A stretch of 54,837 bases of DNA from Bacteroidia bacterium (GTDB taxonomy: Bacteria; Bacteroidota; Bacteroidia; NS11-12g; UBA9320), in NCBI GenBank assembly GCA_020053795.1, contig JAGVMN010000047.1, positions 1 to 54,837 on the forward strand, in the 5' to 3' direction. Shown here piece after piece: positions 8,092 to 16,601 of this stretch; position 1 is the first letter of the stretch, and each line of letters starts with the position of its first letter. The translations under genes were made by a program, and so were the position numbers. The notes under the pieces are model-generated. The model was not told the DNA's origin. It was given only the letters and a program-made list of their open reading frames with translations, and ran no database searches.

Positions 8092-9144
8092 ATGTCAAAA
8101 ATTCACAATTTCACTGCCGGCCCGGCCATTTTACCCAAAGAAACAATAGAGGCTTCCATAGCGGCTCTTAGGGATTTTGCCGGAACAGGTTTGTCTTTGT
8201 TAGAGGTTTCGCACCGAAGTAAAGAATTTGTGGCGGTTATGGACGAGGCCTGTGCGATTGTCAAAGAAATACTGGATTTGGGCGATGATTATAATGTGAT
8301 TTATACGCAGGGCGGTGCCAGTCTGGAGTTTGTGATGGTGGCCATGAACCTGTTGGAAAAGAAGGCCGCCTATACCTGCACCGGCACCTGGGCAAAAAAT
8401 GCCATCAAAGAAGCCAAAGGTTATGGACAGGTGGACGTTGTAGCCAGCAGCGAGGACAAGGATTTTACTTATATCCCAAAAGGTTATACGATCCCTGCCG
8501 ATGCGGATTATTTTCACTGCACCTCCAACAACACGATTTACGGAAGTCAGATGCACCAATTCCCCGAATGCCCGGTGCCGTTGGTTTGCGATATGAGTTC
8601 AGATATTTTCAGCAGACCTTTTGATGCGAAAAGATTTTCGCTGATTTATGCAGGGGCACAGAAAAACCTTGGTCCGGCAGGTGCGGTATTGGTTATCATC
8701 AAAAAAGGCATTTTGGGAAAAGTGAGTCGCTATATTCCTACTATGCTCAACTACCAAACGCATATAGACAAAGAGTCTATGTTCAATACCCCGCCGGTGT
8801 TTTCGGTATTTGCAACCTTGCAAACTTTGAAATGGATTAAACGTTTAGGTTTAGCTGAAATCAACCGCCGAAACATTGCCAAAGCTGCTTTGCTGTATGC
8901 CGAAATAGACCGAAACGATTTGTTTCGGGGAACGGTTGTAACAGAAGACCGGTCGCTGATGAACGCCACCTTTTTGTTGAATGATGAATCTCTGAACGAA
9001 AAATTCATGGCTGCCTGCAAAGAAGCGGGCATTGTCGGGATCAAGGGTCATCGTTCTGTGGGTGGATTCCGGGCTTCGATGTACAATGCCCTGGAACTGG
9101 AAAGTGTAGAAGCTTTGGTTAATGTGATGAGGACTTTTAATTGA
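8092..9144 (+). CDS. serC: Phosphoserine aminotransferase
   Basis: PLP enzyme converting 3-phosphohydroxypyruvate and glutamate to 3-phosphoserine and 2-oxoglutarate, the second step of serine synthesis; SerC also acts in pyridoxal phosphate synthesis. Seen: N-terminal NFTAGPAILP, the QGGASLEF phosphate loop, FHCTSNNTIYG, the Schiff-base lysine in YAGAQKNLGPAG, and C-terminal GHRSVGGFRASMYNA. At 350 aa it has the usual length. It is first in a three-gene operon; serA begins 1 nt after its stop codon. Confidence 0.96.
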   Translation: MSKIHNFTAGPAILPKETIEASIAALRDFAGTGLSLLEVSHRSKEFVAVMDEACAIVKEILDLGDDYNVIYTQGGASLEFVMVAMNLLEKKAAYTCTGTWAKNAIKEAKGYGQVDVVASSEDKDFTYIPKGYTIPADADYFHCTSNNTIYGSQMHQFPECPVPLVCDMSSDIFSRPFDAKRFSLIYAGAQKNLGPAGAVLVIIKKGILGKVSRYIPTMLNYQTHIDKESMFNTPPVFSVFATLQTLKWIKRLGLAEINRRNIAKAALLYAEIDRNDLFRGTVVTEDRSLMNATFLLNDESLNEKFMAACKEAGIVGIKGHRSVGGFRASMYNALELESVEALVNVMRTFN

Positions 9145-9145
9145 T

Positions 9146-10099
9146 ATGATAAAAATACTCGCCAACGACGGAATAGACACAAAAGGAAAACAAATGCTGG
9201 AAACAGCAGGCTTTCAGATTTCTACGGAGCATATCCCGCAACCTGAACTCGTTTCTCAAATTTCAGGGTTTGATGTGATACTTGTCAGGAGTGCCACAAA
9301 AATAACGAGAGAAATCATTGACGCCGGAAACCTGAAAGCCATAGGTAGGGCAGGGGTGGGTGTTGACAATATTGATGTTGCTCATGCCAAAGAACGGGGA
9401 ATACCCGTTTACAATACTCCGTCTGCTTCTTCGATTTCCGTTGCAGAACTTGTCTTTGCCCATTTGTTTGGTCTATGCCGCAAGATCCAAATCACCAACC
9501 GCGTTATGCCAATGGAAGGTGATTCACGATTCAAGGAACTAAAAAATTTGGCCTCAACGGGAATTGAATTAAAGGGGAAAACACTTGGAATAATTGGGAT
9601 TGGCCGCATTGGTCAGGAGGTAGCAAAAATTGCCATAGGCTGCGGGATGAAAGTGTTGGGCTATGATCCATTTGTAAATAAAGTGGCATTAAACGTTACG
9701 TTCCATCCTGATCTGGACCTTCCGGAAATCACGATTAAGCTTAAAACAATTTCGAAAGAGGAGGTTTTGAGAGATTCAGATTTTGTAACGTTGCATATCC
9801 CGGGTGGTTCAGAACCTGTTATTGGCTTAAAAGAATTTTCCATCATGAAAGCCGGTGCCGGGTTGATCAATTGTGCCCGTGGTGGAGTGATTGACGAAAA
9901 AGCACTTTTAGAAGCCATTGAAAACGGACATATCGCTTTTGCCGGTTTAGATGTTTTTGAAAAGGAACCGCCTGTTTATCTCGATATACTGAAACACGAC
10001 CATGTATCGCTTTCGCCTCATATCGGTGCCTCCACAAAAGAAGCCCAGGAGAGAATAGGAATAGAACTGGCTTCCAAAATAATAGACCATTTTCAGTAA
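9146..10099 (+). CDS. serA: D-3-phosphoglycerate dehydrogenase, short form
   Basis: NAD-dependent oxidation of 3-phosphoglycerate to 3-phosphohydroxypyruvate, the committed step of serine synthesis. Seen: substrate-domain motif GRAGVGVDNID, nucleotide-binding GIIGIGRIGQEVAKIA, catalytic NCARGGVIDE (Arg) and LSPHIGASTKEAQERI (His). The 317-aa chain ends right after the last dehydrogenase motif, so the ACT or ASB regulatory domains of long SerA forms are missing and serine feedback by those domains is not expected. The stop TAA is directly followed by the ATG of the DUF1015 gene. Confidence 0.95.
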   Translation: MIKILANDGIDTKGKQMLETAGFQISTEHIPQPELVSQISGFDVILVRSATKITREIIDAGNLKAIGRAGVGVDNIDVAHAKERGIPVYNTPSASSISVAELVFAHLFGLCRKIQITNRVMPMEGDSRFKELKNLASTGIELKGKTLGIIGIGRIGQEVAKIAIGCGMKVLGYDPFVNKVALNVTFHPDLDLPEITIKLKTISKEEVLRDSDFVTLHIPGGSEPVIGLKEFSIMKAGAGLINCARGGVIDEKALLEAIENGHIAFAGLDVFEKEPPVYLDILKHDHVSLSPHIGASTKEAQERIGIELASKIIDHFQ

Positions 10100-11326
10100 A
10101 TGCCTAGAATCTATCCATTCAGGGCGTTGCGTCCAAAAGTAGGTTGGGAAAACAAAATTACTGCGAAGTCAACAGATTTCGCAACCCATGAGGAATTGGT
10201 TGCCGAGGTAAATGCCAATCCATACAGTTCTCATCGCGTCACCAAGTCAAATCTGGTAGCAGAGTATGAGTTGTTTCCGAAAGACCGGCATCAAAGGTTG
10301 GGACTCGATTATTTGAATAAAATGAAAGATCAGGGCCTTTTGGTAAAGGAACAAAAAGACAGTTTTTATCTGTACAGGCAAGAAACCGAATCGGGTAAAT
10401 CTTTTGCTGGTATCATGGCTTTATGTAATCTGGACGATTACGACAAACATCTGATAAAAAGACACGAAAACACCCAATCCAATCGCGAAAAACACATGTC
10501 TGACCTATTCGAGGCTACCGGTGTAATGGGGGAGGGGGTGCTTTTAGCACACAGGCACAATGATGAACTTTCGGCTATTTACATTGATATTCAAAAAGCA
10601 AACCCCTCCTCGGATTTTGTTTCGATTGATCATAAACGGCATCGGATTTGGGTCATATCAAATAGTTCTGTCATTTCAAAAATATCAGAAATACTGTCTG
10701 GAATTCCCGAATTCTATATTGCTGACGGCCATCACAGATTTGCATCGGCGTTGAGGTTGTCGCACAAAAAAAAAGGGCTGCGTTTTCATTTCTGCAGTGT
10801 CTTTTTGATTGATGAAAATCAGATAAACATTTTTCCATTTTATCGTTGGATCAAAGATACTGAAAATTCAATTCCATTGAATTTGGATCATATAAGTTCG
10901 GTACTGTCTCCTTCTTTTAGCATATTTCCTGTTGATGTAAGTTTCTATGAGCCCAATGAAAAAGGTACATTCGGAATGTATTTCGACGGAAAGTGGTATA
11001 AGCTGGTCCGGAAAAATACCGCTAAAATTGATAATGATGTTTTGTCTCAGTTAGATGTTCGCCTTCTTGAAAACAAGATTTTACTTCCTTTGATTGGTAT
11101 GGTTGATTCCAAGACAGATAATCGTCTTGCCTATAAATCTGCCAATGTAAGTCTCGAAGAATTTACGGAGAAAATTGATGACGGCACTTACCGGGTAGGT
11201 TTTACACTTTTCCATGTCACCTTTGAAGAAGTTAAAAAGATTGCAGATGCTGAATTAATAATGCCTCCAAAATCTACCTATATTGAGCCGAAACTCAGAA
11301 ATGGAATGGTGATTATGGAGTATTGA
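10100..11326 (+). CDS. DUF1015 family protein of the serine operon
   Basis: A 408-aa soluble protein of the DUF1015 family. Its N-terminus (YPFRALRPKVG) and the central motif YIADGHHRFASALRL are the family's strongest features. The family has no firmly established reaction known to me. DGHHR is also the active-site signature of ParB/sulfiredoxin-fold free-serine kinases such as archaeal SerK. The gene starts on the base after the serA stop, so transcription and translation are coupled to serC-serA. No SerB-type phosphatase is present in the window. I infer a role in serine or phosphoserine metabolism, perhaps an ATP- or ADP-linked phosphotransfer; this is not shown by the sequence alone. Confidence 0.8.
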   Translation: MPRIYPFRALRPKVGWENKITAKSTDFATHEELVAEVNANPYSSHRVTKSNLVAEYELFPKDRHQRLGLDYLNKMKDQGLLVKEQKDSFYLYRQETESGKSFAGIMALCNLDDYDKHLIKRHENTQSNREKHMSDLFEATGVMGEGVLLAHRHNDELSAIYIDIQKANPSSDFVSIDHKRHRIWVISNSSVISKISEILSGIPEFYIADGHHRFASALRLSHKKKGLRFHFCSVFLIDENQINIFPFYRWIKDTENSIPLNLDHISSVLSPSFSIFPVDVSFYEPNEKGTFGMYFDGKWYKLVRKNTAKIDNDVLSQLDVRLLENKILLPLIGMVDSKTDNRLAYKSANVSLEEFTEKIDDGTYRVGFTLFHVTFEEVKKIADAELIMPPKSTYIEPKLRNGMVIMEY

Positions 11327-11331
11327 TTCTA

Positions 11332-11922
11332 TTATTTGTGGGAATCGGCCTTTTGAGATACCGGATTGATAAACATCACATTTACACAAAAACGATGGCA
11401 AGCAATAATCATAAGAGTGAAAAAGAGGGTAGCTATGACATGGTTGAAGAAAAAACTGCCAAAGAATTGTTGCCTATAAAACACTAACCCGGCTATGTAA
11501 CTCTGAATCAAGCCTGCCATGTCTTTTGTATAAACAGGGTCGTAGAGCCAGGCCCCAAAGTTGGTAATGAGATAATAAATAACAGAAGAAAAAATAGCTG
11601 CTCCTGCTAATTTTGTCCAACTTGCTGATTTCTTTATATATGAGCCAATAAGTACGGTTAAAATGTAGCTGATATACACCAACACAAAACTGATACTGAA
11701 AAGATAGTCTGCATTTTCTTTGGAAACCAATCCCAGAAACAAATCGCTAAATAAAAGCCCAGCAATAGGAATGATGAAAGCCCATTTGTTTTTTCCGAGT
11801 AAAAATCCTCCGCTAAGAGCCATAGCGGCAATAGGAGAGAAGTTAGGGATTGGGATATAAAGTCTGAGAATACCAACGCCAAGTATCAAAGCGAGAAGAA
11901 ATGCGATATTTTTAGTTTTCAT
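11332..11922 (-). CDS. DUF6580 family putative transport protein
   Basis: A 196-aa membrane protein with five or six hydrophobic helices. The N-terminal part (RLYIPIPNFSPIAAMALSGG, then KWAFIIPIAGLLFSDLFLG) is typical of the DUF6580 family, which resembles the substrate-binding S components of ECF transporters. Substrate unknown. It is convergent with the DUF1015 gene, with 5 nt between stop codons, and has a promoter at 11947-11977. Confidence 0.8.
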   Translation of the reverse strand: MKTKNIAFLLALILGVGILRLYIPIPNFSPIAAMALSGGFLLGKNKWAFIIPIAGLLFSDLFLGLVSKENADYLFSISFVLVYISYILTVLIGSYIKKSASWTKLAGAAIFSSVIYYLITNFGAWLYDPVYTKDMAGLIQSYIAGLVFYRQQFFGSFFFNHVIATLFFTLMIIACHRFCVNVMFINPVSQKADSHK

Positions 11923-11946
11923 GTGTCAAAAATTTCTTTGAAGGCA

Positions 11947-11977
11947 CAAATATAAATCCCTTTAACCAAGCATCAAG
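11947..11977 (-). promoter_or_regulatory. Promoter of the DUF6580 gene
   Basis: On the minus strand CTTG (11974-11977), 19-nt spacer, TATATTTG (11947-11954). The -7 box is a perfect consensus and the -33 box differs by one base. Confidence 0.6.
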
Positions 11978-12103
11978 TCATTATAATTAACATCTGTCAA
12001 GAAAATTACATTGAAAATAGGTAATTCATTGAAAATCTGTACCAAATGACCAAAAATCGCAGGTTATTATTGATCAAATTCAGAGAAGATAAATGGCGAG
12101 CCG

Positions 12104-12161
12104 TTTACAATTGTTAATAAAGAAGATTTACATTTGTAAAAGGAAAATAAACAATTGTAAA
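12104..12161 (+). promoter_or_regulatory. Three operator palindromes upstream of the XRE regulator
   Basis: Three related 14-nt inverted repeats: TTTACAATTGTTAA (12104-12117), TTTACATTTGTAAA (12127-12140) and TAAACAATTGTAAA (12148-12161). Their centres are 23 and 21 nt apart, about two helical turns each, placing them on one DNA face. The middle site contains TACATTTG, a perfect -7 box (12129-12136), and the third ends one base before the ATG. Binding would block both promoter and translation start, consistent with autorepression. Confidence 0.7.
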
Positions 12162-12162
12162 A

Positions 12163-12513
12163 ATGGAAAATATTAATGCAAGAGTGCAGTTGGTTGTCGA
12201 TAAAATGGGATTCAAGAAAGGAGAGCTTGCAAATAGGCTCGGTGTCAGTGCAGCGGTAATTACCCATATTTACAGTGGCAGAAACAAGGCTGGTCTTGAT
12301 TTGATACAGAAACTGCTTGTTGAATTTCCTGATATAGATGAAAGATGGCTGCTTATTGGTGAAGGAAATATGCTAAAGGAGAAAAAAGGTACATCCTTAA
12401 TAGATTTTAAAGCCAAAATAGAACTGGCAAAAGATCGAATGAAATTGCAGCAACATGCCATGTATGATATAGGCACATTGATGGATGATATATTACGTGA
12501 GATAAAAATTTAA
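12163..12513 (+). CDS. XRE-family helix-turn-helix regulator
   Basis: A 116-aa DNA-binding protein with an N-terminal Cro/C1-type HTH (residues 5-60): helix 2 KKGELANRLGVS, turn, recognition helix AAVITHIYSGRNKAG, then the Bacteroidota-typical DERWLLIGEGNML. The C-terminal 40 residues (KAKIELAKDRMKLQQHAMYD) look like a short helical dimerisation region. The operator array directly upstream argues for negative autoregulation. The stop codon overlaps the stop of the convergent DMT gene by 4 nt. No phage or toxin gene is adjacent, so it appears to be a stand-alone regulator. Confidence 0.85.
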   Translation: MENINARVQLVVDKMGFKKGELANRLGVSAAVITHIYSGRNKAGLDLIQKLLVEFPDIDERWLLIGEGNMLKEKKGTSLIDFKAKIELAKDRMKLQQHAMYDIGTLMDDILREIKI

Positions 12514-13400
12514 GTAGCCCGATTGCTTTTTCTGATAACCGCTACTCCAATCAGAATGAGACCAAGTCCTATTAACTGTAAGTATCCAATGGTCTCACCA
12601 CTTACAAACCCCCAAAACATGGCTACAATTGGTATCAGATACGTTACAGAGGAAGCAAGAACAGCGTCGGTAATTTTTATGAGCTTGTTGAAAAGCACAA
12701 GACTAAAGGCGGTACCAACCAGTCCTAATATATTGACAGAGACAAAGGATACCCAACCCTGATATGAGTTCACCCGATCAAATTCTATGTCATTACAAAC
12801 AAAAAAGAGCATCATGAGGGATGGAATGAACATGAAAATAAGCGGAAGTGACGCAATGGCCCAAGAGTTATATGCCGAAAGCCTTATTTTGATAAGGTTG
12901 ACATTGACTCCGTACATCAGAGTCGCAAGAATGATAAGAAATCCATGAAAAGTTGCGGACTGAAATTGGCCGCCCGGTTTTAGTAAAATCAAGGCCAAAG
13001 CACCTGAAAGACCTATGATAACGCCAAGCAGCTTGAGCTTGTCCATGGCAATCCCCAAAAATAAAACGCCTATTAATAAGGTGAATATTGGCGTTAACGC
13101 ATTTAATGCACCGGCAGTAGAGCTGTTAATCGTCATTTGTGCATAGGTAAAAAGAAAGGCAGGTATTCCGCTTCCAACCAATCCTGCAACTAATAGAATG
13201 ACTCTGTCAGATTTCTTTATTTGTTTGAGATACTTAAAAGTGAAGGGTGTAAAAACAAGTCCTGCAATAAAAATACGATAAGCGGCTACTTGCCATGAAT
13301 TAAACGTCTTTAAACCCTCTTTCATTAAGATAAAGGAACTTCCCCAAATAACAGCGAGGATGACCAGCAGAAAAATTGGATACAATTTATGGTTCTTCAT
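12510..13400 (-). CDS. EamA/DMT family transporter
   Basis: A 296-aa drug/metabolite transporter with ten hydrophobic helices in two EamA halves (about 8-140 and 152-290). Typical motifs are AVIWGSSFILMKEGL in helix 1, NSSTAGALNALTPIFTLLIG in the first half and ASSVTYLIPIVAMFWGFVSGE in the second. Members export metabolites such as amino acids; the substrate here cannot be predicted. It begins 1 nt after the RDD gene ends, so the two form an operon. Confidence 0.88.
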   Translation of the reverse strand: MKNHKLYPIFLLVILAVIWGSSFILMKEGLKTFNSWQVAAYRIFIAGLVFTPFTFKYLKQIKKSDRVILLVAGLVGSGIPAFLFTYAQMTINSSTAGALNALTPIFTLLIGVLFLGIAMDKLKLLGVIIGLSGALALILLKPGGQFQSATFHGFLIILATLMYGVNVNLIKIRLSAYNSWAIASLPLIFMFIPSLMMLFFVCNDIEFDRVNSYQGWVSFVSVNILGLVGTAFSLVLFNKLIKITDAVLASSVTYLIPIVAMFWGFVSGETIGYLQLIGLGLILIGVAVIRKSNRAT

Positions 13401-13401
13401 T

Positions 13402-14133
13402 TTAGCGGGTCAGGATAATATATTCTTTAATTATTTCTTTTAAAAATAGATGTCCATCCATTTCGGGTTTTGGCATTTGAAGTCTTGCACAAACTTTATT
13501 CACTGCGGTGAATATCATTTCACTATAACAATTGTTCTTGCCAGATCGAATGTATCGTTCAAGCAACTTTTTGATCAGCAAAACTTCTTCTTCCCTGAGA
13601 TTGACAACATTTGGGTATAAACCGGTGTAATTATCTCGGTTGGGCAGGTTTTGCAGACTTCTCAGTTTAAATCGCATTGAATTCCTTGTTTTTACGACTG
13701 CCGTTCCGGCTAAAACATCACCCAATCGTTGTCCTGATTGATTCCCCGAAATAAAAACCATTCCAATGGTCCCCATACTAAGCCAAATATCAATGAAACG
13801 GCAAGCCCAGCGGGCAAAAAGTTGAGAGAAAAAGATAGATTCGCCATCAAGCGAAACTATTTTGAGGCTAAAGGCACGTTTGCCTGGTGAGGTGCCATTG
13901 AAAAAGTACTCGTTGATTAAACTATAGAATCCTACAATGGAGGAAGCGATGGCAGCACTCGACTCCTGACTGATCATACCTTGCATAACGGTTATTAAAA
14001 TAACTATCAGCACCAGAAGGGAGACCCCCATGATGAACAAATCTACTAAATATGCACCCATACGCTGCCATAACGAAGCTGTTTCGTACTGAATGGTAAC
14101 ATTTTGAGCGTTTAGAAGTTCTATGTGTTGCAT
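13402..14133 (-). CDS. RDD family membrane protein
   Basis: A 243-aa protein from the ATG at 14131-14133; a GTG 24 nt upstream would add eight residues but leaves only 2 nt to the divergent spoIIM start. The RDD domain spans residues 15-145: ASLWQRMGAYLVDLFIMG in helix 1, then FNGTSPGKRAFSLKIV and FARWACRFIDIW. A soluble helical tail of about 90 residues follows. RDD proteins are three-helix membrane proteins, some shown to be Na+/H+ antiporters in other bacteria. Divergent to the SpoIIM operon with only 26 nt between start codons, a pairing usual in Bacteroidota. Confidence 0.82.
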   Translation of the reverse strand: MQHIELLNAQNVTIQYETASLWQRMGAYLVDLFIMGVSLLVLIVILITVMQGMISQESSAAIASSIVGFYSLINEYFFNGTSPGKRAFSLKIVSLDGESIFFSQLFARWACRFIDIWLSMGTIGMVFISGNQSGQRLGDVLAGTAVVKTRNSMRFKLRSLQNLPNRDNYTGLYPNVVNLREEEVLLIKKLLERYIRSGKNNCYSEMIFTAVNKVCARLQMPKPEMDGHLFLKEIIKEYIILTR

Positions 14134-14159
14134 TGAAAAATCTCTATTTTTACCCACTG

Positions 14160-15959
14160 ATGCGTGAATCTGAATTCGTCGGCCAAAATAGTGAAAAGTG
14201 GCGAAGCTTAGAGGCTCTTTCTGACTCGAAAGTGGGAAAAGTAAATGATCTCGAGGAAATGTATGTTTCCTTAAACGATTATCTTTCCATCAGTCGCACC
14301 CTTTTTCCGAATAGATCGGTGAAGGTTTACCTCAATCAGGTAGCACAAGTGTTGCATTTACGGTTATACCCCAAAAGGAAATTTAGCCTGAATGCTGTCG
14401 TGTATTACTTCCGGGAGGCGGTTCCCTCAATAATTTACAGTGCCAGAAAGGAAATGATATTATCTTTTTTTCTCTTGCTTTTTGGTGTTTCAATAGGTGT
14501 GTTTTCAAGTGTAAAAGACGATGACTTTCCTGCTGTAGTGCTTGGCGAAGGATACGTGAATATGACCAAGGCAAATATAGAGAAGGGCAATCCAATGGCA
14601 GTTTACGAAGAAGGAAGGGCGGCAGACGGATTTATTTATATACTCGTCAACAATGTCAAAGTTGACTTGTTAATTTTTGCATTGGGACTTCTATTCAGTT
14701 TTGGCTCAATTTATATCTTGCTGTCAAACGCCATTATGTTAGGGGCTTTTCAATACTTCTTCTATCATTCTTATGCATTTAAAGATTCGGTACTGACTAT
14801 TTGGATGCATGGAACCATTGAAATATGCACTCTGGTGTTGATGGGTGGAGCAGGCATTATGGCAGGCAAGGGATGGTTTTTTCCTGGTTCTTATCCAAGA
14901 GGCTTGGCATACAAAATTTCGGCATTGCGATCGTTAAAATTGTTGTTGGCCGTTTTACCCATGACTTTTATTGCTGCTTTCATAGAAGCATTTGTTACAA
15001 GGCAAACAGGATTGTCGGATTTGCTTAAGATTGTCATAATAGCCGGATCATTGTTAATGATTGTCAGTTACTTTTTTCTTTTGCCATATCGCAAGCGAAA
15101 GCTGTTCGATGATCCTCCAACCAGTCTTAAACCTTTTTCATTCAATCCCGATTGGAGAGGCGTAAAAACCCAAACCCAAATCATCTCTGCATCATTTTTA
15201 TGGATGAAACAAAACCTGAATAAAGCATTTTGTTTGGCAGCGGGTTTGGCCATGTTTACTGTACTTTATATCCTTTTTTTCGACCCTTATTATCTCAACT
15301 ATTCTTTTTACAAACCTGAAATATGGATTTTTAAAATACTCAAGATTGTCAAAATTGACCACTATTTTCAATTGAACCAATATTACTTTGCAGGGATAAT
15401 GATTGGTGTTTTTTGTATGATTCAACTGCATGTTTTATTATCTTGTCCGATAGCTGAAAATCTGAAAGATAAGAAAAGCAAAGTATTTTTACTATTTGGT
15501 TTGATAGCTATTAACACTTTGGCTTTAGTGCCTTTATATTTCTCATTTGGATTGGGTATTCTTTATTTTCTAACCATCGAATTATTCGGATGGCAACTTG
15601 TTTTATTCCTCTGTGATAAAGTAGAAGTACTCAAGTTAGTTCGTGCCTTTCCGAGGATGTCTTTGCGTTTTTTATCGTTTATTGTGCCTTTATTTTTAAT
15701 GAGCCTGGCTTTGTTTCTACTCATGGGCTCACCTGTTATCAACATAGTAGTTCATATCATTCTAACCGTTGTTCCCCTGCCTGAGAATATTCTTCATACA
15801 GGTGAAAAAGTTCTGATTACATTCGCTATATGGACTGTGTTGCTATTGGAATTCTCCTGGTTATTGCGAGCACTTTCCATGTTCTATTTTTCAGAAAACG
15901 AGAGAATTTTAGGTGCGGCACTGAAGAAAGAATTAATCGAAAATAATTTGGCTGACTAA
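14160..15959 (+). CDS. SpoIIM family membrane protein with long C-terminal extension
   Basis: A 599-aa protein whose first ~330 residues match the SpoIIM (stage II sporulation protein M) family as found in non-sporulating Bacteroidota: soluble N-terminus MRESEFVGQNSEKW, then helices with LLSNAIMLGAFQYFF and WMHGTIEICTLVLMGGAG. The remaining ~270 residues add about five more transmembrane helices, nearly doubling the usual length. The ATG at 14160 is preferred over an upstream TTG at 14133. The stop is followed at once by the ATG of the DUF4129 gene. Family members in Bacillus act in septal peptidoglycan removal; here the role is unknown and envelope-related by context. Confidence 0.82.
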   Translation: MRESEFVGQNSEKWRSLEALSDSKVGKVNDLEEMYVSLNDYLSISRTLFPNRSVKVYLNQVAQVLHLRLYPKRKFSLNAVVYYFREAVPSIIYSARKEMILSFFLLLFGVSIGVFSSVKDDDFPAVVLGEGYVNMTKANIEKGNPMAVYEEGRAADGFIYILVNNVKVDLLIFALGLLFSFGSIYILLSNAIMLGAFQYFFYHSYAFKDSVLTIWMHGTIEICTLVLMGGAGIMAGKGWFFPGSYPRGLAYKISALRSLKLLLAVLPMTFIAAFIEAFVTRQTGLSDLLKIVIIAGSLLMIVSYFFLLPYRKRKLFDDPPTSLKPFSFNPDWRGVKTQTQIISASFLWMKQNLNKAFCLAAGLAMFTVLYILFFDPYYLNYSFYKPEIWIFKILKIVKIDHYFQLNQYYFAGIMIGVFCMIQLHVLLSCPIAENLKDKKSKVFLLFGLIAINTLALVPLYFSFGLGILYFLTIELFGWQLVLFLCDKVEVLKLVRAFPRMSLRFLSFIVPLFLMSLALFLLMGSPVINIVVHIILTVVPLPENILHTGEKVLITFAIWTVLLLEFSWLLRALSMFYFSENERILGAALKKELIENNLAD

Positions 15960-16601
15960 ATGAACCGGAAATTTCTTCTCATTCTTGCAATCATTTTAAT
16001 GGCAGGATCCATAGCTGGGAGCCGCGAATCTTTGATGAATAGAAATGAGTGGGAAAAATTAAAAGACGGCCACAATTATGAGGAGAAACTACCCGAGAAA
16101 AAACAGAGAGCAAGAAAAGAAAACACAGAGCCTGTCAATTTGCCGGACTTAAACTTCGACAATCTGCTTAAAGTTTTTGCTTACGTGGGGATTGTAACAA
16201 TTCTACTCATGACTCTTTACCTCATCGTCTGGCGTATGGGACTTTTTGATAAAATAAACGCTAAGACTAAAGCATTCATATATGAGGAACATTCACCCGA
16301 GATGCCTATGGAAAATGAATTGAAAAAATCATTAAATAATGCCTTAGAGAATAATGATTTCCGATTAGCAATCAGGTTGCTATATACCTTAATACTTATT
16401 CGAATGCATGAAAGACAGTGGATCATATTCTCGAAAGACAAGACATCCGGACAATATATGTTTGAAATACAAGAGTCTGAGACCAGAAAAGTCTTTTGCG
16501 AGTTGATTCGGGTTTATGAAAGATCATGGTTTGGTAATTTCCCATTGACGAGGAAGGAATGGGAAACATCTTTCAGACTCTGCCAAAACATACTCAACTA
16601 A
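15960..16601 (+). CDS. DUF4129-type membrane protein
   Basis: A 213-aa protein with a signal or first hydrophobic segment (residues 4-20), a charged periplasmic linker (about 25-65), one transmembrane helix (about 73-92) and a cytoplasmic helical domain. That domain (ALENNDFRLAIRLLYTLILIRMHERQWIIFSKDKTSGQY) is typical of the DUF4129 C-terminal region. Starts directly after the spoIIM stop and its stop overlaps the next start (TAATG). Part of the SpoIIM-DUF4129-DUF4350 operon. Confidence 0.75.
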   Translation: MNRKFLLILAIILMAGSIAGSRESLMNRNEWEKLKDGHNYEEKLPEKKQRARKENTEPVNLPDLNFDNLLKVFAYVGIVTILLMTLYLIVWRMGLFDKINAKTKAFIYEEHSPEMPMENELKKSLNNALENNDFRLAIRLLYTLILIRMHERQWIIFSKDKTSGQYMFEIQESETRKVFCELIRVYERSWFGNFPLTRKEWETSFRLCQNILN

